From positions 108,342 through 172,341 of the forward strand of contig JAPPFL010000036.1 of the NCBI GenBank assembly GCA_028823855.1: a DNA stretch of 64,000 nucleotides, written 5' to 3'. Position numbers and translations under genes: made by a program. Positions within the stretch are counted from its first letter, which is position 1, and each line of letters starts with the position of its first letter. Positions 1 to 9,590 of the stretch are shown here, piece by piece. This stretch comes from Albidovulum sp. Its GTDB lineage: Bacteria; Pseudomonadota; Alphaproteobacteria; Rhodobacterales; Rhodobacteraceae. The notes beneath the pieces are model-generated. The model was not told the origin of the DNA. It searched no databases and saw nothing but the letters and a program-made list of their open reading frames with translations.

Positions 1-384
1 GCCCAAGGCGGCGACTCGTCTTGGTGTAGTTGTTGCGAGCTATCGTTTAACACCGGCGCTTTTTTGAACTGTCGCCTCGAGAAATAGATTCGGCATGGAA
101 CGAATTTCATCGCGAAATAAATCGCTCGAAACCGATCTTTCGAATGCTCCCAATTGGAAGCGTGGCTGAGATTTCTCAGTCGATCGATGGGAATGAGTCG
201 GCGAGATTTTCTACAATTGCCGCGAGAAAAATTCGAAACTTCAATTATGCAATCGCTAGGCTCTCGAGAACAGTACGCGTTTCAAAATTCAATTCAATGG
301 CGTCGCTTCCCCGGGACGGCTGAATTGCAAGAGCCGTAGAATCGCTCCAGGCGTGCGGACGCGAGAAATGGTGAATCGAAGAAT
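1..384. other. Left-edge stretch without a supported gene
   Basis: No reading frame here resembles a protein family I know. A 61-codon open frame at 154-339 on the plus strand has no recognisable motif and no convincing ribosome binding site. The stretch lies downstream of secB, so it may hold the 3' untranslated part of that message. Confidence 0.4.
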
Positions 385-873
385 TCAGGAATCGGCAGTT
401 GGCCCGGACAACGCCTGTTCCTGTTTTCTCTTATAGATTTCCGCGAAATCTATCGGGTCCATTTTCAGCGGCGGAAATCCGCCTTCTCCCGTGAGATCTT
501 CGACCAATCGGCGGATGTATGGAAAGAGCAATTTCGGGCACTCAATCAGCAAGTGCGGCTTCAACTGGTCGAAACTGGAATTCTCGATAAGGAATCTTCC
601 CCCGTAATCCAGTTCCAAAAGGAAGATAGGTTCGCCGCTCTTGGAAGATTTGGCGTCGATTGAAAGCAATACGCTAACCGAAAATATATCGCGGCCGCTT
701 TCCTTCGTCGATATTTGGACATTGAACGCTATGCTAGGTACTTCCGCAACATTTCTTTCCTGCTGTGCAGCAAAATTTTCGAATGACAGGTCGCGCATAA
801 ATTGGCCCAATACTTTCATTTTTGGCTGCGCGTGAACATTTTCGCTCCGGTCCGCGCCATTCGATTTATCCAT
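385..873 (-). CDS. secB: Protein-export chaperone SecB
   Basis: SecB is a cytosolic homotetrameric chaperone that keeps preproteins unfolded and hands them to SecA. The 162-residue length is typical of the family. Family signatures are visible: the early segment MRDLSFENF (about residues 26-34) and the C-terminal block GGFPPLKMDPIDF followed by a short polar tail. The ATG at 873 is preceded by a purine-rich GGAGCCAGGG stretch. The next gene upstream on the same strand is fxsA, about 75 nt away. Its partner SecA is encoded in the same window at 47-49.8 kb. The secB-fxsA-Tim44 grouping is a familiar alphaproteobacterial arrangement. Confidence 0.95.
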   Translation of the reverse strand: MDKSNGADRSENVHAQPKMKVLGQFMRDLSFENFAAQQERNVAEVPSIAFNVQISTKESGRDIFSVSVLLSIDAKSSKSGEPIFLLELDYGGRFLIENSSFDQLKPHLLIECPKLLFPYIRRLVEDLTGEGGFPPLKMDPIDFAEIYKRKQEQALSGPTADS

Positions 874-947
874 ATCCCTGGCTCCGTCGTGGTTTCGATC
901 GCATTAGGTTCTCTAGCAAATAAGTTTTAAAAACAAGGCGTTGCCAT

Positions 948-1406
948 TCAATTATTGCGCTCCGACTTTTCTTCGTCGACAATCGAGTATGTGCCGTCTA
1001 TCGTTTCGGCCCGACCTTCTGGCGAGCGGCCGTGTCGAAAATTGTAAACGACCGTTTTTTCGGCAATTCCTCTTCCGCCGCGTTTGATGATTTCCGCGCG
1101 AATCGGCGGATAAAGCAGCGCAAATCCAACTGCGTCTGTAAAAAAGCCCGGAGTAAGGAGAAGCAGTCCGGACACAAGAATCAGCAACCCGTGAAATAAC
1201 TGCTCGGATGGATCTTGAGCGTTCTGGACCGCAACGCGGATTTTTCGGACGGCCGTTGATCCTTGCGAACGCAGCATTGCCGCGCCCAACGCGGCGGTCG
1301 CGATAATGATGGCCAACGTCGGCCAAAGGCCGATCCATCCTCCGACTTCAATAAAAAGTGCGATCTCCAATATCGGAACGACTGCCAAAAAAATGAAAAG
1401 AGCCAT
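948..1406 (-). CDS. fxsA: FxsA family membrane protein
   Basis: FxsA is a small inner-membrane protein of poorly defined function; in E. coli, overproduction relieves phage T7 exclusion by the F plasmid. The 152 residues start with two closely packed hydrophobic segments (about 2-22 and 25-47). A third (about 72-97) contains the family hallmark LLLTPGFFTDAVG followed by LYPPIR. The C-terminal third is hydrophilic and cytoplasmic in type. The ATG at 1406 follows an AGGA stretch. It is divergent from the Tim44-like gene across about 110 nt, which must hold promoters for both directions. Confidence 0.9.
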   Translation of the reverse strand: MALFIFLAVVPILEIALFIEVGGWIGLWPTLAIIIATAALGAAMLRSQGSTAVRKIRVAVQNAQDPSEQLFHGLLILVSGLLLLTPGFFTDAVGFALLYPPIRAEIIKRGGRGIAEKTVVYNFRHGRSPEGRAETIDGTYSIVDEEKSERNN

Positions 1407-1516
1407 AATTTTCCTATAGGAAGATATTTAGCGCGCAGTAGACATAGCGCTTTCAATACCATACATAAGAAGCAGCGGCTCCTAAAAAAAGGTGCCAGAT
1501 TCCAAATGAGGCGAGA

Positions 1517-2176
1517 ATGAACTCTCCGGTGATTCAACTGCTATTGCTCGCCGGCATTGCGATTTACCTGATTGTTAAACTTCGCAGAACGCTTGGCACC
1601 AGGGATGGATTCGAAAAGCCGCGTGCGCGGAGAACAGACGACCAAATGGCGACCAGGCGAGATTTCGAAGTGATCGATGGCGGTGCCGAAGAGGATGCTG
1701 ACGAAGAGTTGGAAGAAATCGGTCCGACCGACGCGGCGTTGGCCGAAATGAAAAGGGTGGAAAGCGACTTTACGGCCCAGGACTTCCTTGCGGGAGCAAG
1801 GTATGCGTACGAAATGATCGTAACGGCATTCGCGAAAGGAGATCTTGACGAAATCAAGCCGTTCCTTTCCAAGGAAGTATTTCTGTCATTCGAAAAAACC
1901 GTCAAGGCCAGAGAAGAGCAGGGCCGAATCGTCGAAACAGAGTTTTTAGGGTTCAGGGAAACGAAAATAAATTCTGCCTTTTATTCCAAAGATTCGTCGG
2001 AAGCCGAAATCAGCGTCCAGTTCGTGGGCGAACACCGCACATGCGTCGTCGATTCTTCGGGCAACGTTATCGAGGGCAATCGGGAATCTGTTTCAAAGCG
2101 AACCGATATTTGGACTTTCTCTAGAATTTTCGGAACGAACGACCCGAACTGGCAATTAGTGGCGACGGGAGAATAA
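1517..2176 (+). CDS. Tim44-like domain protein (TimA type)
   Basis: The protein has one N-terminal hydrophobic segment (about residues 4-21), an acidic low-complexity linker (about 45-70, rich in Asp/Glu), and a C-terminal Tim44/TIM-barrel-independent fold region (about 85-219). That region shows the typical ARYAYEMIVTAFAKGDLDEIKPFLS pattern in shortened form and ends in a WQLVATGE-like segment. In alphaproteobacteria such proteins are membrane-anchored, face the cytoplasm and are related to the matrix domain of mitochondrial Tim44. The ATG is preceded by GAGGCGAG. Divergent fxsA, and an Smr gene downstream, fit the usual neighbourhood. The exact function in bacteria is not settled. Confidence 0.85.
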   Translation: MNSPVIQLLLLAGIAIYLIVKLRRTLGTRDGFEKPRARRTDDQMATRRDFEVIDGGAEEDADEELEEIGPTDAALAEMKRVESDFTAQDFLAGARYAYEMIVTAFAKGDLDEIKPFLSKEVFLSFEKTVKAREEQGRIVETEFLGFRETKINSAFYSKDSSEAEISVQFVGEHRTCVVDSSGNVIEGNRESVSKRTDIWTFSRIFGTNDPNWQLVATGE

Positions 2177-2729
2177 AAGCGGTTCGACGAAGCTTTTCGC
2201 CATGCCGCTGACTCGGCGTAGTTGGCGAATCCGTACAATATTGAATGCCTCGGTTTCTCGATGGGTGGAAAATCGAGGAGTCCAAATTGCTGAGACAGAG
2301 TCGGGGCGATTTATTCGTCAAAGAATATCTCCGCCGAGAACGGAAATATCGCCGCCACTTTGCGTACCAATAAACTGGCGCGGTACGCCGCTTACATCAC
2401 AGGCGCGCCAAATTACTAAACCTGCCAATCGTCAGTCGGCTTAGTTGTCGATATCGAACTGGCCTGGACGAGTTGCCAGTGCCGGAAGTCCTTTGAATCC
2501 CGAGGCAGGGCAAGCCATTATTGCCGGAATTTTGAAGACATCCGAATTCGCAACTATTGATGTTTCCCTTGGGAGCAGAACCCCGGCGAAGCAACGATTA
2601 CCGGCGCCGGGGCGAATACTATGGAGCACCCGGCTTGCATCTCCCAGTAGAGTTGTGGAATCTGCTTGTTTCGCACTCAATCCTTCCTCCTGGTTCTCTG
2701 CAACGGAAAATCGCAACAAAGTAACGCAG
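2177..2729. other. Gap between the Tim44-like and Smr genes (usual mltA position)
   Basis: About 550 nt with no reading frame that I can assign. In many alphaproteobacteria a lytic transglycosylase gene (mltA) lies between the Tim44-like and Smr genes. Here the longest frames are short, mutually out of phase and lack the MltA motifs I looked for. The Smr frame stays open back to 2445, but that stretch begins only at a TTG and does not look like the family. Confidence 0.5.
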
Positions 2730-3314
2730 ATGGCACGCCGATGTTCTAAAGACGAATTGTTGGTTTGGAACAAATTCGCGGAGAAGCTTGAGCCTCTGCG
2801 ACCGGAGGAGAATTTCGAGCATGAGACGCGGTTGAGCGGCTCGGAGGAATTCGCTGACCGCGAGATAGGTCGAGGTGCGCAACTGCGCGGCATTGATCTC
2901 GCCGAAATTGGGAAGTCGAAAGCCGTTTCCAAGGATCGACAAGTGCAAGATCGGACGAGACGGATGGATCGAAAGCTCCGAAATAGGATGATCAAAGGAA
3001 AAATAGAGCCGGAATCATTTATCGACCTTCATGGAAAAAATCGGCGGGAAGCGGAAGTCGCTGTATCGAAGTTTATCCATTCAGCCTACCGAGCGGGGCA
3101 TCGCCTAGTTCTCGTCATAACCGGCAAGGGAAAGAAGGAAATGCAGGAAGCCGGATTCGCCCTGGAAACGGGTGGGATTTTGAAAAACCAGGTTGCCCAA
3201 CAACTGGCCGCGCGGCCGCTTTCAGATTGCATTTTGGAATTTCATAGCGCACATCCTAGGCACGGCGGCGGCGGCGCCTACTATGTGTACCTTAAAAGAA
3301 GAAAGAATTATTGA
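2730..3314 (+). CDS. Smr domain protein (MutS2 C-terminal type endonuclease domain)
   Basis: A stand-alone Smr protein of 194 residues. The C-terminal Smr domain is clear, with FIDLHG, then VITGKGKKE, then AHPRHGGGGAYYVYL near the end. Smr domains bind or nick branched DNA or RNA; the substrate of short bacterial Smr proteins is not established. The N-terminal part is charged and begins MARRCSKDELLVWNKF, which matches alphaproteobacterial relatives, so I place the start at the ATG at 2730. The frame remains open upstream to 2445 without a plausible start. It converges with the metallophosphoesterase gene, separated by about 45 nt. Confidence 0.85.
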   Translation: MARRCSKDELLVWNKFAEKLEPLRPEENFEHETRLSGSEEFADREIGRGAQLRGIDLAEIGKSKAVSKDRQVQDRTRRMDRKLRNRMIKGKIEPESFIDLHGKNRREAEVAVSKFIHSAYRAGHRLVLVITGKGKKEMQEAGFALETGGILKNQVAQQLAARPLSDCILEFHSAHPRHGGGGAYYVYLKRRKNY

Positions 3315-3358
3315 TACCAGTCGCATGCGCAGACGCGGAGACTGGCGATTTAGTCACT

Positions 3359-4186
3359 CTACGCGCCTACGGCGACCGTAACCCTATAGCGGCAGCTCTC
3401 GAATTCTGCGCCAGCTACGCAGCCGGACAGATAGGATCCGGCGTCGAGATTGATTTTTCCTTCGCATTCCAGATGCGGTTCAAATAGCTGCGACGCTTCA
3501 ATTGCGGGTTTTCGACTGCGTACGAACGTGTGGCCATGTACGACCTTGGTGTTCGCGAATGGGACAGCTAAGGACAAGAACGGTTCGCGAATCCACGCCC
3601 AATGGAATTCCGACAATAAATCCCAAGGCTGCGAAAGGTGTTCAGCCAGTGCGCGGCGCGGGTGGATGCCTGCATGCACGAAAAGAAGATTCCCTTCAAA
3701 TTTATGCGGTCGCAGATTATCCAAAAACTCGATTCTGCGCGGACTCAGCGAGTTCCTAAGTGAGTCGGCAAATTGCGTTTCATTTAGGAAATTCAAGCGC
3801 TTCCCGAGATTGAATTGATCCGTTAGCGATTTCCCGCCGTTGTATAGCCAAAGCCTGACATCCGATTTATCCGTGCCTCGAAGCGCCAGTTTGAGCATTT
3901 GTTCATGATTGCCCATGAGGCACAGCTCCGACGTAAAATCGCGATTGCCTCGGCCAAGCGCCGCATCGATTGCGCCAAGGCTGTCAGGTCCTCTGTCAAT
4001 TAAGTCGCCGAGCAGGATAAGTTTCTTTTCCTCGGCGCCGAGGGAATCGCGTTCGAATTTGGCTATAAGCGCGCGCAAATGGCCTGAGTAGCCGTGAACG
4101 TCTCCGATTGCGCAAATCCTACAGCCCTCGGCCAGCCCCGTATCCAGCGGTTTCCATTCGCTTGCGTGTAGGCGAATATCCGCCAA
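3359..4186 (-). CDS. Calcineurin-like metallophosphoesterase (Ser/Thr-type phosphatase)
   Basis: The 275-residue protein shows the full two-metal phosphoesterase signature: GDVHG (about 28-32), GDLIDRG (about 60-66), GNHE (about 92-95) and a later VVHGHT. This is the PPP-like bacterial subgroup related to lambda phosphatase and diadenosine tetraphosphatase. The true substrate (phosphoprotein, nucleotide or other) cannot be read from sequence. The first codon appears to be TTG at 4186, after a GGGAGAAA stretch. It follows infB by 36 nt on the same strand and may be the last gene of the rimP-nusA-infB transcript. Confidence 0.85.
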   Translation of the reverse strand: MADIRLHASEWKPLDTGLAEGCRICAIGDVHGYSGHLRALIAKFERDSLGAEEKKLILLGDLIDRGPDSLGAIDAALGRGNRDFTSELCLMGNHEQMLKLALRGTDKSDVRLWLYNGGKSLTDQFNLGKRLNFLNETQFADSLRNSLSPRRIEFLDNLRPHKFEGNLLFVHAGIHPRRALAEHLSQPWDLLSEFHWAWIREPFLSLAVPFANTKVVHGHTFVRSRKPAIEASQLFEPHLECEGKINLDAGSYLSGCVAGAEFESCRYRVTVAVGA

Positions 4187-4222
4187 GAGAAATTTCTCCC
4201 GCAGCTCAGGGCGCCGAAAATC

Positions 4223-6757
4223 CTACGCCAACGACCTTTCAATTTCTTCCTGTTCAAAAATCTCTATGAAATCGCCTTTGCGCATATTCGCGTAGTTTTC
4301 GAATGCCATGCCGCATTCTTGCCCCGAACGAACTTCCTTGACTTCGTCCTTGAACCGTTTGAGCGTTTTCAGTCTGCCTTCGTGAATCACAACATTGTCT
4401 CTTAGCAGGCGGACGCTGGCCGATCGCTTGACAACACCGTCAACGACTAGGCATCCGGCAACGTTGCCGACTCCAGAAACCTTGAATATTTCCCGGATCT
4501 CCGCCTGGCCAAGGAAATTCTCTCTGACTTCCGTCGACAGCATGCCGGAAGCGATTGATTTCACATCTTCAACCAAGTCGTAAATAACCGAATAGTACCT
4601 GAGATCGATTCCCTTGCGATTGGCTGCGCCGCGAGCCGGGGCGTTGGCTCTCACATTGAAGCCGAACACGAGCGCGTCCGAAGCCTCTGCCAAGCCAATA
4701 TCGGTTTCCGTAATGGCTCCTACGCCGGAGTGCAGCGTCCTTACGCTGACTTCCTCGTTTCCGATTTTTTCGATTGCCTGTGAAATCGCTTCGGCAGAGC
4801 CTTGGACATCGGCTTTGACGACTACGCGCAATTCCGAGCTTCCTGACTTGTTCCTGGCATCGGATATCATTTGTTCGAGAGAAGCGGTTCCCCCGGCCGC
4901 CGCGCGACGCTCTCGTGAAACCTGATGACGATAGGCGGCGATTTCCCTTGCCTGAGATTCGTTCTTCACTACGTTGAGCACATCGCCTGCGGCGGGAGTC
5001 CCGTTGAGCCCAAGCACTTCAACAGGCACGGACGGGCCTGCGGTTCGAACGCGCTTGCCCTTGTCGTCCAGCAAAGCTCGAACCTTGCCCCACTGTTCGC
5101 CCACGACGAATACGTCGCCGCTTCTCAAGGTTCCCTTTTGAACTAGTACAGTCGCTACAGGACCGCGTCCAACGTCGAGTTTGGCTTCGATGACGGCGCC
5201 TTCGGCCACGCGCTCCGGATTCGCTCGGAGCTCCATCATTTCGGTTTGAAGGGAAATAGCATCGAGGAGTTCGTCGATTCCGTCGCCGGTCAAAGCGGAT
5301 AATTCGACATCCAGCACGTCGCCGGACCTTTCTTCGACAATCACGTCGTGATTAAGCAGCTGGTTGCGAACTTGGTCCGCATTCGCGTCGTGCTTGTCGC
5401 ACTTGTTTATTGCGACGATCATCGGCACGCCCGCGGCCTTGGCGTGATTGATCGCCTCGACGGTTTGCGGCATCACGGAGTCGTCCGCCGCTACGACAAG
5501 CACTACAATATCCGTCACTTCCGCGCCGCGCGCCCTCATGGACGTAAACGCCGCATGGCCGGGCGTATCTAGAAATGTCATTGCCTGGCCGCTTTCGGAC
5601 TTTACTTGGTACGCGCCTATATGCTGAGTGATTCCGCCGGCTTCGCCGGATGCAACGCTTGTTTTTCGAATAGAGTCGAGCAGCGAAGTTTTTCCGTGAT
5701 CGACATGGCCCATAACCGTAATTACGGGCGGACGAAACATTAGGGTAACCGGGTCGTCTTCGACAGTTCCTATGACATCCTCCACATCGGCATCGGAAAC
5801 TCGAACCGCCTTGTGGCCGAATTCTTCGATGATAAGTTCAGCGGTATCGGCATCGATAGACTGGTTTTGGGTCACCATTATGCCGTTGTTCATCAAGGAT
5901 TTGACAACATCCGCAACTCTTTCCGCCATGCGGTTCGCAAGTTCCTGAACAACGATTGATTCCGGCAACTGCACATCGCGGAAAACTTTTTCCCGAACAG
6001 GCGCGCCTTCGCCTTTCGCCTTTTTCTTTTCGCGTTCCTGCCGCCGGCGAAGCGCGGCCAGCGAACGCTGGACGGACGCGTCGTCGTTCAGTGCTTGATT
6101 GAGAGTGATTTTGCCGCTTCGGCGTCGCGTGGGCTCCCTGCGCGCCCGTGAAATCGGCTGTTCCTTTTCTCTTTTCGGTTCCGCTTTTTTGCCGAATGCG
6201 ATCTTGGGACTCGTCGCCGGCTTCGCCTTCTCTACTTCCGCTTTGCGCTGCTGGTCCTTAAGCTTTTCGCTTTCGCGATTCTTTTCCTCGATCTCCTTCT
6301 CGCGCAGTTCCTTTTCGCGAAGCTTGGCTTTGGCTTCTTCCGCTTTTCTTTTTTCTTCCTTGGCTTCTTCGATTTTCTTCCTGCGAGCCGCCTCTTGACG
6401 CTCTTCTATTTCCTTTTGCGTTCTTATTTCATCGGCGCGCCTTTTTTGTTCCAAAAGCAGTGCTTTAGCTCGGCGCGCCAATTCTGTCGGCGACAAGTCG
6501 GAATCGGATGATTTTGCAGCGTCTTCAAGCAGGGGAGCATCGTTTTTCGCAGCGGCGGGCGGTCCCTTGGCAATTTTGATAGTAGTAGGCGTCGGAGACG
6601 CCGCCGCGATCGCGTTCGCCTTGGAAGGCAATCGCTTGCGACGCTGAACAACGTCGACTTCATTCGGTTTCGTCGCCCTGCGCGACGACCGGCTGCGAAG
6701 CGTTCCGGCGCCGACCCTGGGATTCAAGGAAAGAGTTCCCTTTTTTTCGTCGCTCAT
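4223..6757 (-). CDS. infB: Translation initiation factor IF-2
   Basis: IF-2 is the GTPase that places fMet-tRNA on the 30S subunit and promotes subunit joining. From the start chosen at 6757 ([11 protein letters not shown], the usual alphaproteobacterial opening) it has 844 residues. Layout: a basic N-terminal part, a long Lys/Glu/Ala/Arg coiled coil (about 100-180), then the G domain with GHVDHGKT (about 350-357), [14 protein letters not shown] and NKCDK. Beta-barrel and C-terminal fMet-tRNA-binding domains follow. The frame is open further upstream to 6826, but that would overlap the preceding gene and lacks the conserved opening. It lies in the classic order rimP, nusA, ylxR, infB. Confidence 0.97.
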   Translation of the reverse strand: MSDEKKGTLSLNPRVGAGTLRSRSSRRATKPNEVDVVQRRKRLPSKANAIAAASPTPTTIKIAKGPPAAAKNDAPLLEDAAKSSDSDLSPTELARRAKALLLEQKRRADEIRTQKEIEERQEAARRKKIEEAKEEKRKAEEAKAKLREKELREKEIEEKNRESEKLKDQQRKAEVEKAKPATSPKIAFGKKAEPKREKEQPISRARREPTRRRSGKITLNQALNDDASVQRSLAALRRRQEREKKKAKGEGAPVREKVFRDVQLPESIVVQELANRMAERVADVVKSLMNNGIMVTQNQSIDADTAELIIEEFGHKAVRVSDADVEDVIGTVEDDPVTLMFRPPVITVMGHVDHGKTSLLDSIRKTSVASGEAGGITQHIGAYQVKSESGQAMTFLDTPGHAAFTSMRARGAEVTDIVVLVVAADDSVMPQTVEAINHAKAAGVPMIVAINKCDKHDANADQVRNQLLNHDVIVEERSGDVLDVELSALTGDGIDELLDAISLQTEMMELRANPERVAEGAVIEAKLDVGRGPVATVLVQKGTLRSGDVFVVGEQWGKVRALLDDKGKRVRTAGPSVPVEVLGLNGTPAAGDVLNVVKNESQAREIAAYRHQVSRERRAAAGGTASLEQMISDARNKSGSSELRVVVKADVQGSAEAISQAIEKIGNEEVSVRTLHSGVGAITETDIGLAEASDALVFGFNVRANAPARGAANRKGIDLRYYSVIYDLVEDVKSIASGMLSTEVRENFLGQAEIREIFKVSGVGNVAGCLVVDGVVKRSASVRLLRDNVVIHEGRLKTLKRFKDEVKEVRSGQECGMAFENYANMRKGDFIEIFEQEEIERSLA

Positions 6758-6767
6758 TCGAACCCCG

Positions 6768-7412
6768 CTAACCGCGATTTGTCCCCGGCAGAACTGCGTC
6801 TTCGCAAGAAGCACGTTCGGCACCAACGCGAAAGCCGGCCAGCCGCCTGGCGTCGTCCGCGATTCGACGCGTCAGCCGACCAGCTGCCAACGCTGCATGT
6901 ACTACACGATGCCGCCCGAATGCTATACCAATTTCCGATGCCGATAAGCAACCAATGCGCTCTTTGTGAAACATTCCGCTAAAGATTCGCGACTTTTGGC
7001 GCTGCGAACCGTCGCTGGCCTGCAAAAGAAGCGCGACCTCGCCAGACTTCAAAGCTTTGGCGACTTTTTCGAATCCGGCGGTTGCAATGCCTGCTTTTCG
7101 GGCCATCGACAGCAATTCGATGACTCTCAATGCCAGGAGCATTTCCACGTCCCTCGCAAGCGTGGCGGGAACTCTGGCATTTTTTTCGAACGCTCTCGCG
7201 AATTGGTTTCGGGTCGCGGCGAGCTCCAGGGACTTTTCGTTCGCCCAAACCCATGCGCCGCGACCGGGCAATTTGTTTGCGATGTCGGGTACGACGTGGC
7301 CGGAAGGATCAACGACAAATCTCACCATGGAGGAACGCGGTCCCGTGGCGCCCGTTGCGATGCACCGACGATCGGGAACGCGGCGCACGCTGACTTTTTC
7401 GATGCTGCTCAA
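6768..7412 (-). CDS. YlxR (DUF448) / L7Ae-like RNA-binding fusion
   Basis: A 214-residue two-part protein between nusA and infB. The N-terminal YlxR domain has the RRCIATG segment, [12 protein letters not shown] and GRGAWV. The second half has an L7Ae/Gadd45-like region with [18 protein letters not shown] and [12 protein letters not shown]. In alphaproteobacteria these two domains, separate genes in Bacillus, are commonly fused. YlxR proteins have been linked to RNA binding and RNase P in other bacteria; the role here is inferred. The apparent start is TTG at 7412, about 23 nt after nusA, and the gene ends 10 nt before the infB start. Confidence 0.88.
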   Translation of the reverse strand: MSSIEKVSVRRVPDRRCIATGATGPRSSMVRFVVDPSGHVVPDIANKLPGRGAWVWANEKSLELAATRNQFARAFEKNARVPATLARDVEMLLALRVIELLSMARKAGIATAGFEKVAKALKSGEVALLLQASDGSQRQKSRIFSGMFHKERIGCLSASEIGIAFGRHRVVHAALAAGRLTRRIADDARRLAGFRVGAERASCEDAVLPGTNRG

Positions 7413-7435
7413 ACCGGTCGTCCAGCCAGAATTGT

Positions 7436-9055
7436 TTATTCCATCGATTCATCGCCGGATTCCGAATTAAAATTATCGTCGTCCGCAATCACGGCTTCCA
7501 GCTCCGCCGTATCGATAATTCCAACGGCGACGCGCGCCGACATAACGAGAAGACGGGCTTCTTCGAGAGTAATGTCGCAATTTTCCAAGATGCCGTCGTC
7601 CTTTTTTCTTTTTCCGCCTTCCATGACGTATCCGCCGGCAAGCTCCCAATCGGCACAAGCCGCGAATTCCTCCAGCGTCAGAATTCCCTCTTCAGCAAGG
7701 GTTTCAATCATCTTGGGCGAAAGCCCGTCGAATTCTTCCAAAGCGATTTCAACGCCTAGCTCCCTCGCACGATCCAGGGACTTGCGGTTTTCTTGCTCGA
7801 TGTGGGCAATGGCTCGATTTTGCACTTCCTCGGCAATTCCGAGATCTATGCCTTCTATTTCCAAGAGTTCTTCGACATCGCAAGCAGCCAGGTATTCGAT
7901 CGAATCGAATCCTTCGCTTACCAGGAGGTGAGCGAAAACCTGGTCGACATCGATCGCTTCCATAAGAATTGCCGTTCGTTCCGCGACATCCGCCTGTCGA
8001 CGCTCCATCTCCTGGGCTTCGGTCATGATCGATATGTCCAGCCCCGTCAGCTGGCACGCTAGACGTACATTTTGCCCTCTGCGTCCGATAGCAAGCGAAA
8101 GCTGGTCCTCCGGCACCACAACTTCGGAAGGAAGCCCTTCCTCGTCTAGAATTACTCTGGCGACTTTCGCCGGCTGCAAGGCGCTGACAATTAATTCGAC
8201 GCTGTTTTCGGTCCAGGGGATGATGTCTATACGTTCGCCTTGCAGCTCGTTTACAACCGCCTGGACGCGAGAGCCGCGCATTCCGACACATGCGCCGACG
8301 GGATCGATGCTGGAATCGTGGGATACTACGGCGATTTTCGCCCGCGACCCGGGGTCGCGCGCAACCGCTTTGATTTCTATAATCTCTTCGTAAATCTCAG
8401 GTACTTCCAAGCGAAACAGCTCAACCATGAATTCGGGGGCCGTCCTCGAAAGAAAAATTTGCGGGCCGCGCTGCTCTCGCCGGACATCGGATATGAAAGC
8501 GCGCAGCCGGTCGTCGCGCTGATAGTTCTCGCGCCCAATTTTCTGCTCTCGGCGAAGCACCGCTTCGCCTCGCCCGATATCGAGTACGATGTTTCCGTAT
8601 TCTTCGCGACGGACGATTCCGTTGACGATTGTTCCTTTTCTATCCTTGAATTCTTCGTACTGCCTTTCCCTTTCGGCATCCCGAACCAACTGCAGCATCA
8701 CTTGCTTGGCGTTTTGCGCCGCGATTCGCCCGAGTTCAAGCGGCGGAAGATCTTCAGCAATTTCGTCGCCGACGCTTGCTTCCGGATTATTTTCACGGGC
8801 ATTGTCGATATCTATCTCCAGCGCGTGATTTTCCGGATTTTCCGAGACCGTGCGTACGCGCCTAAGAAGCATATCTCCCGTTCGGCGATCGATAGTCGCG
8901 CGAATGTCGAATTCTGGTCCGTACTGGTACTTCGCCGCTTTCGCCCAAGCCTCTTCCATCGCATTGACTACTATCTCCTGGTCGATCATTTTTTCCTGCG
9001 CGACAGAGTCGGCTATCTGCAGAAGTTCCAACCTATTTGCACTCGCAGCGCTCAT
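7436..9055 (-). CDS. nusA: Transcription termination/antitermination protein NusA
   Basis: NusA binds RNA polymerase and nascent RNA and modulates pausing, termination and antitermination. At 539 residues it has the alphaproteobacterial full-length form: an N-terminal polymerase-binding domain (about 1-125), an S1 domain (about 135-200), KH1 (GACVGMRGSRVQ) and KH2 (AIGRRGQNVRLA), then two C-terminal acidic-repeat helix-hairpin-helix modules (LLEIEGIDLGIAEEVQ). A strong AAGGAGG ribosome site sits just upstream of the ATG at 9055. It follows rimP by 40 nt and precedes the YlxR fusion, so it is the second gene of the operon. Confidence 0.97.
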   Translation of the reverse strand: MSAASANRLELLQIADSVAQEKMIDQEIVVNAMEEAWAKAAKYQYGPEFDIRATIDRRTGDMLLRRVRTVSENPENHALEIDIDNARENNPEASVGDEIAEDLPPLELGRIAAQNAKQVMLQLVRDAERERQYEEFKDRKGTIVNGIVRREEYGNIVLDIGRGEAVLRREQKIGRENYQRDDRLRAFISDVRREQRGPQIFLSRTAPEFMVELFRLEVPEIYEEIIEIKAVARDPGSRAKIAVVSHDSSIDPVGACVGMRGSRVQAVVNELQGERIDIIPWTENSVELIVSALQPAKVARVILDEEGLPSEVVVPEDQLSLAIGRRGQNVRLACQLTGLDISIMTEAQEMERRQADVAERTAILMEAIDVDQVFAHLLVSEGFDSIEYLAACDVEELLEIEGIDLGIAEEVQNRAIAHIEQENRKSLDRARELGVEIALEEFDGLSPKMIETLAEEGILTLEEFAACADWELAGGYVMEGGKRKKDDGILENCDITLEEARLLVMSARVAVGIIDTAELEAVIADDDNFNSESGDESME

Positions 9056-9095
9056 TTTGCCTCCTTTTCCGCGATATGTTTCCGGCCGTCCCCGC

Positions 9096-9590
9096 CTAGC
9101 GCGGCTGCGCGTCCAGCTTGTCGGTCAACAGCAGACTTGCTTCCTCGATGCACGAAAACTCTAGTCCTATCGTGCCTTCATCTATTTCGATCAGGATTTC
9201 CTCGCCCGACGTGCCCCGAAGCACCCCCAAAAAACGCCTACGGCCATCAATATCCAAATTGGTACCGATCCGGGCTCTACATCCCTTCCAATCGTTGAAA
9301 TCTTCAAGCCTTGTTAGCGGGCGGTCGATCCCCGGCGACGAAACCTCCAGTAGGTATGCACCCTCGATCGGATTCTCTACGTCCAGCAATGCTGAAATTT
9401 CCCTGGAAATTTCAGCGCACTCGTCGATTTTGATACCGCCTCCGGGCCGCTCCGCCATAATCTGAAGCGTCTTGGATTTCTTTCCGCCGAATCTGAGCCG
9501 AACGAGTTCAAACCCCATATCGACGATCCTTGGCTCCACAAGATCCGCGAGCCTACGGTCAATGTCCGTTTTGGCCACGAGATCGGGCAT
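9096..9590 (-). CDS. rimP: Ribosome maturation factor RimP
   Basis: RimP is needed for maturation of the 30S subunit. The protein has 164 residues from the ATG at 9590; a TTG one codon upstream is also in frame. Recognisable RimP features are [16 protein letters not shown] and [14 protein letters not shown], which contains the family's conserved SPG(I/L)DRPL box, followed by a small SH3-like C-terminal domain. It is the first gene of the rimP-nusA-ylxR-infB block. Its promoter must lie in the gene-free stretch from 9591 onward. Confidence 0.95.
   Translation of the reverse strand: MPDLVAKTDIDRRLADLVEPRIVDMGFELVRLRFGGKKSKTLQIMAERPGGGIKIDECAEISREISALLDVENPIEGAYLLEVSSPGIDRPLTRLEDFNDWKGCRARIGTNLDIDGRRRFLGVLRGTSGEEILIEIDEGTIGLEFSCIEEASLLLTDKLDAQPR

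Noticed and set aside
2445-2729. Upstream extension of the Smr reading frame
   Set aside because: It starts only at TTG, lacks a ribosome site and does not resemble the N-terminus of Smr proteins; the conserved part starts at 2730.
4395-6398. Several plus-strand open frames inside infB
   Set aside because: They are antisense shadows of the IF-2 coding frame; their Ser/Phe-rich composition mirrors the Lys/Glu coiled coil.
8240-9298. 352-codon plus-strand open frame over nusA and rimP
   Set aside because: Antisense to two certain genes, with no family resemblance and no spacing for its own expression signals.
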